From Liolophura sinensis (lineage: Eukaryota > Mollusca > Polyplacophora > Chitonida > Chitonidae), in assembly GCF_032854445.1 (NCBI RefSeq), contig NC_088302.1, positions 45,544,521 through 45,608,520 of the forward strand: a stretch of 64,000 nucleotides of DNA, read 5' to 3'. The position numbers and the translations under genes were made by a program. The notes below the pieces were generated by a model that was given only the letters and a program-made list of their open reading frames with translations, did no database searches and was not told the DNA's origin. Positions 25,701 through 36,500 of this stretch are shown here, one piece after another (the stretch's first letter is position 1; each line of letters starts with the position of its first letter).

Positions 25701-26290
25701 AAACTTTCAACTGCGCCATGGCGACTAGAATGGGGCCCATGCCTGATTGGCTATTATTCTCATATAATACACGAGTACTACTATCAAAGACAAGAATGAA
25801 CAATATATACCACACAGTTTGGGCTCGAATTTACTGTGCCCGTTAAAGTTTCTCACGCGTTGCTTCATATAATCATCATGTTAACTCAATAAACATGCAG
25901 TGGTACTTATGCTGACTTTGGCCTCAAACCTAGCCAGGCTACATACAAGGCAAAATAACTCTTAAATTGCAAGTGCTAAAAAGGCCAGTGTCTCAGGAAA
26001 GAACTCAAGTTGTGATTGCTACATTGTTCTGTAGTAGAGAATCCATGTGCAAATTGTAAAAATCCAAGAGCAAAACATTCTAATTATATCAGCCTTTGAA
26101 TTTTTGAGCGAAATCCTATGACCTTTGATAACTATGTGCCCAAGTTGTTTCACGTTGTCAGTTGTGGAATGTGGCAAACATACCAACCTGTTTGAGGTTC
26201 AAGTTGCTCCTCATTGCTGTTAAAGATCCACCATGCCTGGCCTAGGCCAAGCATCGAAAGGAAACAGCCCGTGTAAAATAAAGAATTCAT
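22748..26290 (-). CDS. Stanniocalcin-like secreted protein, copy A, 4 exons
   Basis: Coding exons: 26188-26290, 24953-25113, 23714-23928, 22748-22853; 585 nt, 194 residues, intron phases 1, 0, 2. Vertebrate stanniocalcins are secreted cysteine-rich glycoproteins acting in calcium/phosphate balance and as pappalysin inhibitors. A signal peptide (MNSLFYTGCFLSMLGLGQA) is followed by WWIFNSN. The mature part has ten cysteines at 40, 49, 54, 61, 75, 99, 115, 129, 136 and 172. The first-to-last spacings 9, 5, 7, 14, 24, 16, 14, 7, 36 nearly copy human STC1 as I recall it (9, 5, 6, 9, 24, 16, 14, 7, 35). GFCSIAWDNREAL parallels the STC1 NVCSIAKRNPEAI, and the exon 2/3 border precedes the GxxW/GKAF site. 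The protein ends 22 residues after cysteine 10, so the vertebrate dimer cysteine and tail are absent. The exon 3 donor is a weak GTGATT, supported by phase and by copies B and C. Confidence 0.88.
22905..23125. repeat. 33-bp minisatellite in the last intron of copy A
   Basis: About five units of the type TTACAAATAATGCACCAAGC plus AATACTGTATTTG. It causes overlapping long open frames on both strands that are not genes. Confidence 0.75.
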
Positions 26291-26395
26291 CCTGTTTCCC
26301 AAAATGCCTCAAACTCTTTCCCTTTGTGGATGCAGAGAGGACAGGTTGAGCCCCTACTAAATAGTCTAGTATCACAGTGTCATTAGATCTGTGTG

Positions 26396-26403
26396 TGACG
26401 TCA
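26396..26403. promoter_or_regulatory. CRE palindrome upstream of stanniocalcin-like copy A
   Basis: A perfect TGACGTCA, the binding site of CREB/ATF bZIP factors, about 106 bases before the copy A start codon. A TATA-like TATTTAGT (minus strand, 26356-26363) lies between it and the gene. The same element stands at matching positions before copies B and C. Confidence 0.65.
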
Positions 26404-28023
26404 CCTAGTAGACATATTTTAATTGGTTGGTGGTTTTGTTTCGCGAGACTTTGTTCTCTGTTCGGAGGAATCAGCGCTAAGTCTTAATGTATAATATGGG
26501 TCAGCAGTGGACAGGCATCCCTGCATAGGGACAATGGCTCTTGCAGTAGACCTGTTGTTTATTGGACAGGAAAACGTGCGTGGTGAAAGCGGAAGGTACG
26601 TCTCTGTCTGTATTAGATGACAACGAGAGGTCGGAATCTGACACTTGAATATAGCGCGGGACTGTAAACTGATGCTGAGTGTACCCTACGCTACAGGCTT
26701 ATGCACCCGGATAAGAATGTACATACTCCACCTCCTTGGGTCTGGCTTCGTTGATGCTATAAGGAGAATATTAAAATTGAATGTTCGTCATTTCCCAACT
26801 ACAAAAAGTCAGTAGTTTACGTATTATTATGTTATTTCGTCATCTTTGTACCTCGAAAGTGAACAAACTCTTATATTTTATATATCACGTTTAAGACAGT
26901 TAAGCATTCAGAGTTATGTTTAAACTTAGTTTTGTTTAGCTTCACTTGTTTATTCTGTCTTAGTATTTAAAGTCCTGAAATATGCGAATTTAATAAACAC
27001 AAGCTTGAAATATATTACCAATGTCATATGTTACGAATCCACGGCCAATTTTTGAATATTCTTGCTGCTGCTGATGACCCTGAAAAAGAGAAGTGTTGCG
27101 GGAAGTTTTACTACAACTGGAAAACCTCGTTCTGTGAAAGAGAGGAGAATACAGACACCTTCCTGGAAAAACTGTATCCAAACAACAGGTTCAAAAATAT
27201 AGTCTAGAAATAGTAGACAGTACTAGAACAGTAGGATCATATTTTTCTTTTCCTTCACCGAGTTATGGACGAATTTGATGGAAACCAATCAAAATATTCA
27301 GAAAGACGCAAATTTGAACCAAACCTTGGAACTAAAGAAAAACCAAGCAAAATGGAATTGCACAATGTGATAAGAAATAGAGCAATCAAATGCAGGCCTA
27401 CATACGGACAGTTCCCAGTACCCATCATTAGCTGTCTTCACGTCGCTCAAACCCTGTGTACTTCACAAACAATGTCACAGTGAATCTCTAATTCAAGGGA
27501 ATCAGGAACAGGAACTTTTTCATGATCAAGCCAGAAATCAGGAACTAAAGGTCAGTCCTGTGGAATCTTTCTTCCAAGACTTTCTGCATTTTGTGAAAGA
27601 CTTTCTGCAATTCATTGGGCTCTCGTTAACTTGAAAGTTTGAATGAGCTCAATACAGTGGTTAAAGCGATATCCAGTACCAAACCAGAACTATGCATCAG
27701 CCCGTTTTTTTTTCAGAAATCGCCACAAGACACACCGAAGGCTCATATATGTTAATGTAGTAGGATATAAACAAAACTACCAAAGGACTAAGAAAGTATG
27801 TAAAGTACAAAAATTAGGACGGAATCATGCAAAGAAAGCAGTCAACATATTACTATGATGTTGGACTGAGTGAAATCGGTTTTCAATTCGTGTACCATTC
27901 TAGAATGTAACTTATCGATATGGAAATATGTATGGCGCTTTGATTGCAACTCTTCATATAACCAACGCGGCGATCTAATTCAACCCGACGAATATACCGC
28001 CCCTAGACCCGGGTTAAGCGGAA
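26404..28023. other. Intergenic stretch, no recognised gene
   Basis: Upstream of copy A. A short plus-strand open piece at about 27088-27205 (CCGKFYYNWKTSFCE) might be a transposase scrap, but I could not assign it. There are no SINEs or long tandem repeats. Confidence 0.4.
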
Positions 28024-28029
28024 TTACAC

Positions 28030-28530
28030 AAAGTCATAAAGCAGAATGTCAGAGATTCTGCTTGCTCTATCCATACTTAGGTACAAAAGAATTATACTCA
28101 TTGTAAACTTAAAAAACATAAAATGGAGGCGCTCGAGTTTTTGCAGTAATAACTTGTGACGTTGATTGAAATTATCACATAAGATACAGAATCTAGCAAT
28201 TGTTACAAGTCGAGATAAGAACACGTCATATGCAGAACCCTTCGGTGTATTGTTGCCCAAGTAAGGATACTTAACAATGTCAAAACTGGAACTTTCCCTC
28301 CGCGAGGGAGGAAACTGTTTTGGTCTTTGTACAAATATAGTTCCAGACAAGATGTACCATCTGGAGAGTCTGTGGTTTCCTTTAAAGCCAGCAACGGTGG
28401 ATATATATATATATTTAACAGTCTCTGTTATATATGAGTTGTTTAAAGCTAGCAGATCATCGATATACCATTTAGTGAATGAGGAAGATCGGGCCTGGTG
28501 AGGATTGGTCGAGAACAGGAGGGGACTCAG
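28030..28530 (-). pseudogene. Reverse transcriptase fragment (Penelope-like or related), broken
   Basis: Minus-strand blocks WYIDDLLALNN, KETTDSPDGTS, FDIVKYPYLGNNTPKGSAY and FLSRLVTIARFC are characteristic of the RT found in many invertebrate retroelements whose active-site box reads RYIDDLL. The blocks lie in more than one frame, so it is a broken remnant. No element ends were found. The exact class (Penelope-like or another) is uncertain. Confidence 0.65.
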
Positions 28531-28657
28531 TTGATACCTATAGGAATACCTGTACACTGTTGATATATGGTTCTCCGAATTTCATCTACATGTTATTAAT
28601 GAAAAACTGAACAACGAAACATCCCATGAATGATAACCCTCAAAGAAGGCTTTTGTT

Positions 28658-29406
28658 ATGTACACATAAATGTAAGGGGACAGTGTGATAGACTTCGGAA
28701 ACTAAACGATTGCTCACACGTGTGTCACATTACCACAGGGATTTTCCGGAAAACAAATGTACACATAAATGTAAGGAGTCAGTGGGATAGACTTCGGAAA
28801 CTGAACGATTGCTCACACGTGTGTCACATTACCAATGGGGTTTTCCGGAAAACAAATGTACACATAAATGTAAGGAGTCAGTGGGATAGACTTCGGAAAC
28901 TAAACGATTGCTCACACGTGTGTCACATTGCCACAGGGATTTTCCGAAAAACAAATGTACACATAAATGTAAGGAGTCAGTGGGATAGACTTCGGAAACT
29001 GAACGATTGCTCACACGTGTGTCACATTACCAATGGGGTTTTCCGGAAAACAAATGTACACATAAATGTAAGGGGACGGTGTGATAGACTTCGGAAACTA
29101 AACGATTGCTCACACGTGTGTCACATTACCAATGGGATTTTCCGGAAAACAAATGTACACATAAATGTAAGGAGTCAGTGGGATAGACTTCGGAAACTAA
29201 ACGATTGCTCACACGTGTGTCACATTACCACTGGGATATTCCGGAAAACAAATGTACACATAAATGTAAGGAGTCAGTGGGATAGATTTCGGAAACTAAA
29301 CGATTGCTCACGCGTGTGTCACATTACCACAGGGATTTTCCGGAAAACAAGTGTACACATAAATGTAAGGAGTCAGTGGGATAGACTTCGGAAACTGAAC
29401 GATTGC
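28658..29406. repeat. 99-bp minisatellite, about 7.5 copies
   Basis: Highly similar units start TGTACACATAAATGTAAGG at about 28658 and then every 99 bp. Each contains ACACGTGTGTCACATTACCA and TTTTCCGGAAAACAAA, both partly palindromic. Because 99 is divisible by three, the array leaves a 301-codon open frame, but base changes do not favour silent sites and no homologue is known to me. I treat it as noncoding. Confidence 0.85.
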
Positions 29407-29554
29407 TTCAATGATTGTATTATTATCTGGGATGCTTACAAACAGTGTTCCAAATGTCAATCAATAAACGTTAAGAAAATACTCATTGGAGCCAAGTTCA
29501 TTGTCGGTATATTTATTTATTACATTGTTGCTTAACAGAATATTCGAGAAATTT

Positions 29555-29990
29555 TCAATTATATATACGACTGCGGAAAGCTAGAGTTCCCGCCACCCTT
29601 CCTTGGCAAGCTACTGACGAGCCTTGTAGACCACTCGGCCAGGACCCGCTTACCCATATACAACATAAATCCGACGCCTCCAACATCTCTGTCTGCATGG
29701 CAAGAAACGTTGTTAAAGCTGCGACCATGCACTATGACCCGTCTTTCGTTTGTCCACATAACAACTTCCTGGCCAAAGTCATCAGAAATATGAGTCGTGA
29801 CTCGACCAACTTATTGTACGTAATTAGCTGCTGTGCTTGTTGTAAACCCAACCTGGGTAAGACGGGCAATACACAAAGACATAGATTTAAGGTAAACAGC
29901 AGATCAACAGACAAGAGTTGCATGTATTATCAACGACTAGCATATTTAGTTCCTGCGCTCGACACTTACAGATCAGATTCAAATGTATTC
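29555..29990 (+). pseudogene. Penelope-like element C-terminal fragment (GIY-YIG-type endonuclease), broken
   Basis: Plus-strand residues such as STNLLYVISCCACCKPNLG followed by KTGNTQRHRF resemble the GIY-YIG endonuclease of Penelope-like elements (family form NLIYVITCxxCxxxYIGETGxTLRxR). Upstream text supports the same element in another frame. It may belong with the RT remnant just before the 99-bp array, although that one lies on the opposite strand. It is broken. Confidence 0.6.
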
Positions 29991-30039
29991 CCTTTTCCAA
30001 AAATATGTTGAAGCAGAACATACATGAGAGGAGCAATAC

Positions 30040-30485
30040 ATCATTTGAAAGTTCATGTGAGCTTGATTACAAAGTTCATGTCCAAGCACATCAAAACAAA
30101 GTTTATGTCTGAACACATCATTACTAACTTCATTTCTGAGGACTTCATTGGAACATTCTTGTCCAAACTCTTTCTAAATAAATTCATGTCTGAAGACGTT
30201 GTTGGAAAATTCTTGTGTAAACTTTTCATTATTAAATTCATATATTAACACTTCATTACAAAGTTAATGTGTGAACAATTCATTACAATGTTCATGCCTG
30301 AACACATCATTACAAAGTTCATGTCTGAAGACGTTGTTAGAAAATTCTTATCTAAATTTTTCATTATTAAGTTCATGTCTGAACACTTCATTACAAAGTT
30401 AATGTCTGAACACTTCACTGAAGACTTCCCTGGAAAGCTCTTATCTGAAAACTTCGTAAGAAAGTTCATGTCCGAATTTAACATG
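30040..30485. repeat. Degenerate 24-30 bp minisatellite
   Basis: Recurring blocks such as TTCATTACAAAGTTCATGTC, TGAACAC and GAAGACGTTGTTGGAAAATTC with variable unit length. It produces mirror open frames on both strands. No coding role is supported. Confidence 0.65.
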
Positions 30486-31496
30486 GAGACCACCCGGTGT
30501 AAAATCTGTGCTCTTTATGCTCCATTATTGACAATACATTACACCTAACCCCACTCTCCGCGCTGGTTTGTATCCTTGACTGTGTAAATACTATCTTCGC
30601 AGCGCTAACTATTAGGTTATTTCCTGAATTTGGTTGCAACTTGATTACTCTGACTTAGTATTAATAAGTCATTCATGTGATATTTGATAAACGTAACCTT
30701 TAACGCCACATTGGTACTGCATGTATCACAGGCTTGTATCGTGGGGTGACCTCTGACAATTTAATATGCCTATAGGCCTATCCATTACATGTCAACAGTG
30801 AGAGTAAAGACGAACACCACATGAAGAAAATGGCGATAAAGAGATTTTGTAAATGTAATCAACTGAATCATCCTACTATTAAGCGTTAAAAGGATATACA
30901 GATTCCAATTTACAACCGTCTGTTTGCTTCGGCAATTTGGTATGTTTGAAAATTTTCACCTGTGATGTTAAACATTGGTAAGTCAATATAAACAACCGTC
31001 ACTGTGATAATGGGTCATTAAAATAACAGGTAACCATGGCATCAGATAACCACTTTTATGGGCCATCGTTAACAACAGATATTCATTTAAGCTGCAACAG
31101 AATAACCACGCCATACTCAGCGGACGTGTACTTATAGTTCATAGTCAAAACTGACATTTATGTGAGAGTTTAATGAGTTTTAACTAAGATAACGGTTTTC
31201 GCTTTTTTCTTTTTTGAATATCACTTTTACCTATAGGTACATGGGTGAGAAAAGAAATGATGACAGAAATTTCCCAGATTTGCCGAAAATACATCGCGCA
31301 ATATGGCTACATGTGTGATATTTTTCTGAATGATATTTAGGACAGAAAAGTGTACAAGTTTACCTGTCACTCCTTTAGTATTTTTATCATGTGTGCTAAA
31401 CGATCATTGACTCCATATGTACTTATTGTAATTTTAAATGGACAATGTCTTTTAAATTTTCTGAGCTGCAACTTGGACATCACGGTCGAATGTTCC
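30486..31496. other. Intergenic stretch, no recognised feature
   Basis: AT-rich sequence between two minisatellites in the gap separating stanniocalcin-like copies A and B. No gene or repeat family was recognised. Confidence 0.45.
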
Positions 31497-33060
31497 GGCT
31501 GTTGGGACCTAAATGGCCCACATAGTGACCTTAATAACTGAGTGGTCTAGGTACTGGGGACCTCATTGACTGGACTTGCTAATGGGAACCTCACTGACTG
31601 AGTATGTATACTCATGTGGGCTTAGGGTTTAACGTCGTACCGGTACGTTTAACGTTTTTTGCGTCATATGACGGTGAGGAGTCATTAAGTGTGTGTACAT
31701 ATACTGTGTACAGGGCAAGTCCGTGCCGCCAAATTGCCACCACCACCGAAGACACCAGGCGTGACGCCCCACCCAGTCACATTATAATGACACCGAGCCA
31801 ACCAGTTATGTTTCCTTACTCTAACTTCTCAGTGCTGAGCGCCAAGCGAGGCAGCAGCAATTACCATTTTTCAAGTCTTTGGTATGACCAGACCCAGGTT
31901 TGATTCCGGGGCTCTTGACTTCCAGGCGGACGCTCCAATAAATAAACCACCGAAGCGGTCCACTGACTGAGTGGTCCGGCTACTGGGGACCTCACTGACT
32001 GAGTGATCCTACATCTTAGAACCTCGCTGAGTGAGTTGTCTGGCTATTGGGGGCATTGCTGACCGAGTGGTCCGTCTACTGCGGACCTCACTAACTGAGT
32101 GATCGGGCTACTGGGAACTTCACTAACTGAGTGGTCCGGCTACTGGGGACCTCATTGGCCGAGTTGTCCGGCTACAGGGAACCTCGCTGACTGAGTGGTA
32201 TGGCTACTGGAAACCTCGCTGACTGAGTGGTCCAGCTATTGGGGACCTCGCTGACTGAGTGGTCCAGCTACTGGGGACCTCGCTGACTGAGTGGTATGGC
32301 TACTGGGGACCTCGCTGACTGAGTGTTATGGCTACTGGGGACCTCGCTGACTGAGTGGTATGGCTACTGGGGACCTCGCTGACTGAGTGGTATGGCTACT
32401 GGGGACCTCGCTGACTGAGTGGTATGGCTACTGGGGACCCCATTGGCCGAGCTGTCTAGCTACTGGGGACCTCACTGACTGAGTGGTATGGCTTCTGGGG
32501 ACCTCGCTGGCTGAGTGGTATGGCTCCTGGAAACCTCGCTGACTGAGTGGTATGGCTCCTGGGGACCTCGCTGACTGAGTGGTATGGCTACTGGGGACCT
32601 CGCTGACTGAGTGGTATGGCTACTGGGGATCTCGCTGACTGAGTGGTATGGCTACTGGGGACCTCGCTGACTGAGTGGTCTAGCTACTGGGACCTCGCTG
32701 ACTGAGTGGTCCGGCTACTGGGGACCTCGCTGACTGAGTGGTATGGCTACTGGGGACCTCGCTGACTGAGTTGTCCGTCCACTGGGTACTAAATGAGCGA
32801 TCCGGTTGCTGGAGGCCTCACTAGCCGAGTGGAATGGCTTCCACGAGATCCTCACTGGTGGAGTGATTCGGCCACTGGGTGTCTCACTAGCCGAGCTATC
32901 CGGCTATTAGGGGCTGACTAAGTGATGGGCTACTGAAGACCTCAATGACTGAGATATTCGGCTACTGGGAACCTCAATGGGCCGAGTGATCTGGCTACTG
33001 GGATCATCAATGGCCGAGTGATCCGGCTGCAGTCTACCGAGGACCTCACTGTCTGAATTG
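31497..33060. repeat. 32-bp minisatellite (about 35-40 units), interrupted by a SINE
   Basis: The unit is GACTGAGTGGTATGGCTACT then GGGGACCTCGCT. Units near 32200-32770 are almost identical and decay toward both edges (31497-31606 and 32790-33060), as expected for expansion from the centre. A family 2 SINE (31607-31960) sits inside the left part. Confidence 0.88.
31607..31960 (-). mobile_element. Family 2 SINE (long form) inside the minisatellite
   Basis: In plus-strand reading: GGGTTTAACGTCGTACCGGT, CATATGACGGTGAGGAGTCA, GTGTGTACATATACTG, CCCAGTCACATTATAATGAC, GAGCGCCAAGCGAGGCAGC, and a degraded tRNA-like head near CAGGCGGACGCTCC. The array repeats resume directly after it, so it inserted after the array formed. 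Confidence 0.8.
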
Positions 33061-33557
33061 TCCGATTATACGCGCGTGACCTAGAAAGACTACTTTTCAA
33101 TGATTAATCGGTTGTTTGAATCGAGGTAGCACTGGTTCCTAGACAACTACATTCTCATCTGGTTCTGCTTGGTTTCCTTCACCTATAAACCCCACCACTA
33201 TTACAGTAATACATTATTCCGAAGTATAATGACACCACACAAATAAATTCATCAAAGAATGGATACTACAAAATCATATAATCAATCCGTCTGCCATTGT
33301 GCTAACTTAACCTTTTCACGGCTGTAATCCTGTAAACAGGTATTGGCGTCACTGTATACATGCAGTTGGTTTATTGCATACAGTTAATAACAGAATTACC
33401 TCGCAATCAACCACCAGACTAGCTACTCAAGTGAAAGCCTGCCAAAAGTCAGCACATGTGACGAAAAAAAGTCGAACAATATATATCGTAGAAGAAAAAT
33501 CACACTAAGGAATTAGTTTATTCAACAATTTACAGACTGGACTGTAAACAAATAGAT

Positions 33558-36500
33558 TTAACCACGAAGATAGTTTATTTTATTCATTACCCATTCGAGG
33601 AATCTATGTATATTGTAGCCACTACAACTCCTGGTCAGCTGGAGAAGTTCCCGCCAAATTCTGAAATTGAAGAAAAATAAAAGAAGTCTGTCCACAGTGG
33701 TCAAAATATGGGGGATTTTACCATGATACGTTGAAGAAAATTGAGAGATGACAAATGATGGTGAGCATTAAATAACCTGCATAACACCGTGCATATACCC
33801 CTAAAGTTTTCCGCTATACGACAGCGACCAATGATGTCGTTGTGAGTTCAAGTCCAGCTTATGCTGGCTTCCCCTCCCGCTGTACGTGGGAAGGTCTGCA
33901 ACTACCTGCGGATTGTCATGGGTTTCCCTGGGCTCTGTCCGGTTTCCTCCCACCATAACTCTGGCCGCCGTCGTACAAGAGAAATATTCTTGAGTACGGC
34001 GTAAAACACCAATCAAATAAATAAACAAATATACCACAGAGGCCTGACCGATGGATGGAGTAAATCCAGAGGGAAACCAGCTACCTTCTCTTAGCACCTG
34101 TTAAACCGACAAACCTTGGGCTACATCCGAATCAGCTGGATTCGAGACAGCGACCTGACTGCACAGAGCGATACCGTGGAAACAACACTCAGACGAATAA
34201 CGCAACCAGGGTTTACTAAGCTATAAATACATGTATTGATTTAATTATTTGATTGGTATTTCACGCCATACTCAAAATTTTTTTCACGTATACGACGGCG
34301 GCCAACATTACGGGGAGAGGAAACCGGGCAAAACAGGTTGCTCACAGACCTCACTATTAAAGGAAAAGGGTCCAACTACCAGAAAAACTAGGGTCAGATG
34401 TCACCCTGATATTCAGGGTATAGACATGACAAACTCCAAATATTAGGGTCACTTATCAAGCCCTATGATTTAGGGTCACGCGACCCTAAAAATTAGGGTT
34501 GACCTACCCCATGAATAAGGGTGACATAATCCTAAAATCTAGGGTTACTCGACACCATTAAATAGAGTGAGTGAGCGAGTGAGTGCTTGGGGTTTAACTT
34601 CGTACTTAACAATATTTCAGTCATATGACGACGGACGAATCCTTAGAGTGCATGTAATGTGCTTCCTTGTTGCAGGACGAATTTCCACCGCTCTTTTATC
34701 TAGTGCTGCTTCACTAAGACGACTTACCAAAGGCAAGTAAGCTACCCCGCCGTTGCACTATCCCCTTCATGCTGAACGCCAAGCGAGGAAGTTACAACTC
34801 CCTCTTTTTAGGGTCTTAGGTGTGACTCGACCCAGGATTGACCCTGGATCTACCGCTTCCGAAACTTGCCTGTGTTTGCAACCCTAAAAATGAGGGTCCC
34901 AAATATATAGGGTCAGTGTTACAACCCTAAAAATCTGTCTTGTTTAGAAAATGACCCTTGTTGTTAGCGTCAAACAATTCGATCCTTATTTTCCGATCCT
35001 ATATTTCAGGGTCAGTTTGCCTGTGACCCTGAAAAATTAGGTCGAGTTGACCCTAAAATTTGACAGTGCTCGTATTTATTAATTTGTGTTTTACACCAGA
35101 CTCAAGATTTCAATTATACGGGAGTTGTACAGTTTATGGGTAGAAGAATCCAGCGTAAGCCATCGTTTTTCGTTGGGTACCTGACAAGCCTTCTGATTTA
35201 AAGCCGACATAGCGAGAGCTGGATTTGAACTCCCGACCTCACTCAACGCCTCAATTATTGGAGCGAGCCAGAGTTAAAGAGTATACACTTGAAGTATTTG
35301 GTGAGTTATACGTATGGTGAGCAGTAACCCAGTCGATCAAGACTTTACATAGCAGGTAAAAGATGTGGAGACTGGTCAAGTATAGGTTTGACAGGAGACG
35401 TAGAGGCTGACATACCGTGTTGTGTGTAGCAAATCCCTGGCCTGAAATACCTGCCAGAGGGCGTCTTTGTTTTCCCAGGAGATTCTGCAAAAGCCTTCCC
35501 ACAGGTAGCAGTCGGACATTCGGTCCCATCCGACACGGTTTAACGTATGACAGTTGGCCACATCGTGCTGGTACCTCTCCAGTAGAAACCGTGTCTGACA
35601 TTTCTTGGCGGCTATAACCCATTCTCGACCCTGTAATCAATGACACAGAGATACGTCTTGTAGAATGTTCCATTCGAATATGGGCACATAAGATGGGATT
35701 CGGGTTCGATATGCAAGATATACAATATGTACCTTTTTCGTGCACAATGTAAAAAGCCCAAATCATCTTAACACTAACGTCCCCATTGACCGATAATACA
35801 CACAACATGTCATAGGCCTATACACAATGACCTATTTCACCATTTTCGCAATAAGAAGAGAATAAAAATTAGGCAGCACTTAATATGCCCTTCAGCATGC
35901 ATTCTGATCATTTGTGTGCTTCAAATCGCAGCTCAACTTAATCCCGAAACATCTTCAACGAACTGAACACATTCTATTTTCATAAGTCATTCCAGTTCAT
36001 AAGTTACGATTTGAAGTTACTTTTGTAACTGAACTTGGAAGCCTCTTGTTAGCGCGTTGTGGTATTTGACGGGTGTGCAGTTAAATGGGCAGCCATGGTG
36101 ATGACTTTATGAATATTCATCCATCAATAGAAAATGCACAAGCTTACGTTTGGTGTAAAATCGGCTAGATGCTGTTCAAATCTGTGACAGTAACGCTGGC
36201 CGTGCTCCAGAGCGAACGAGTGAGGCGAGCAAGGGAAGCGACTCTCCAGGCAGCTGTAGAACCCACATGAGCCATTCCTCGCCATCTGCAAGCAGGAGTC
36301 AGTCACCTCTGGAACAAAACACAACCCATAAAAGAAGCGTTATCTTGCAGATTTATTTATTTTTGGATTGATCTTTAATGCCAAAAACAGTACATTTTGG
36401 TTATATATTTGCTAAATACGCTATTGATATCGGTTCCGTTACTAAGTTCATAAAGGGGGCCTCCGTGGCTCAGTCGGTTAGCACGCTAGCGCAGCGTAAT

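Noticed and set aside
27080-27210. Plus-strand segment with CCGKFYYNWKTSFCE as a host exon
   Set aside because: No splice partners or homologues recognised. At best an unidentified transposon scrap.
28630-29535. 301-codon open frame as a repeat-protein gene
   Set aside because: It coincides with a 99-bp minisatellite, the last part leaves the repeat into unrelated sequence, and no known domain is seen.
31960-33060. CRISPR-like array
   Set aside because: Units are contiguous tandem copies without unique spacers, and the genome is eukaryotic.
34384-34560. Interstitial telomere repeat (TTAGGG)n
   Set aside because: Only isolated TAGGGT words in both orientations at uneven spacing; no consecutive hexamers.
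35251-35415. Read-through of stanniocalcin copy B exon 3 or an alternative last exon here
   Set aside because: Exon 3 has a good donor (GTATGT) at the same place as in A and C, and 33558-33660 encodes the expected WRE/RFLEW tail.
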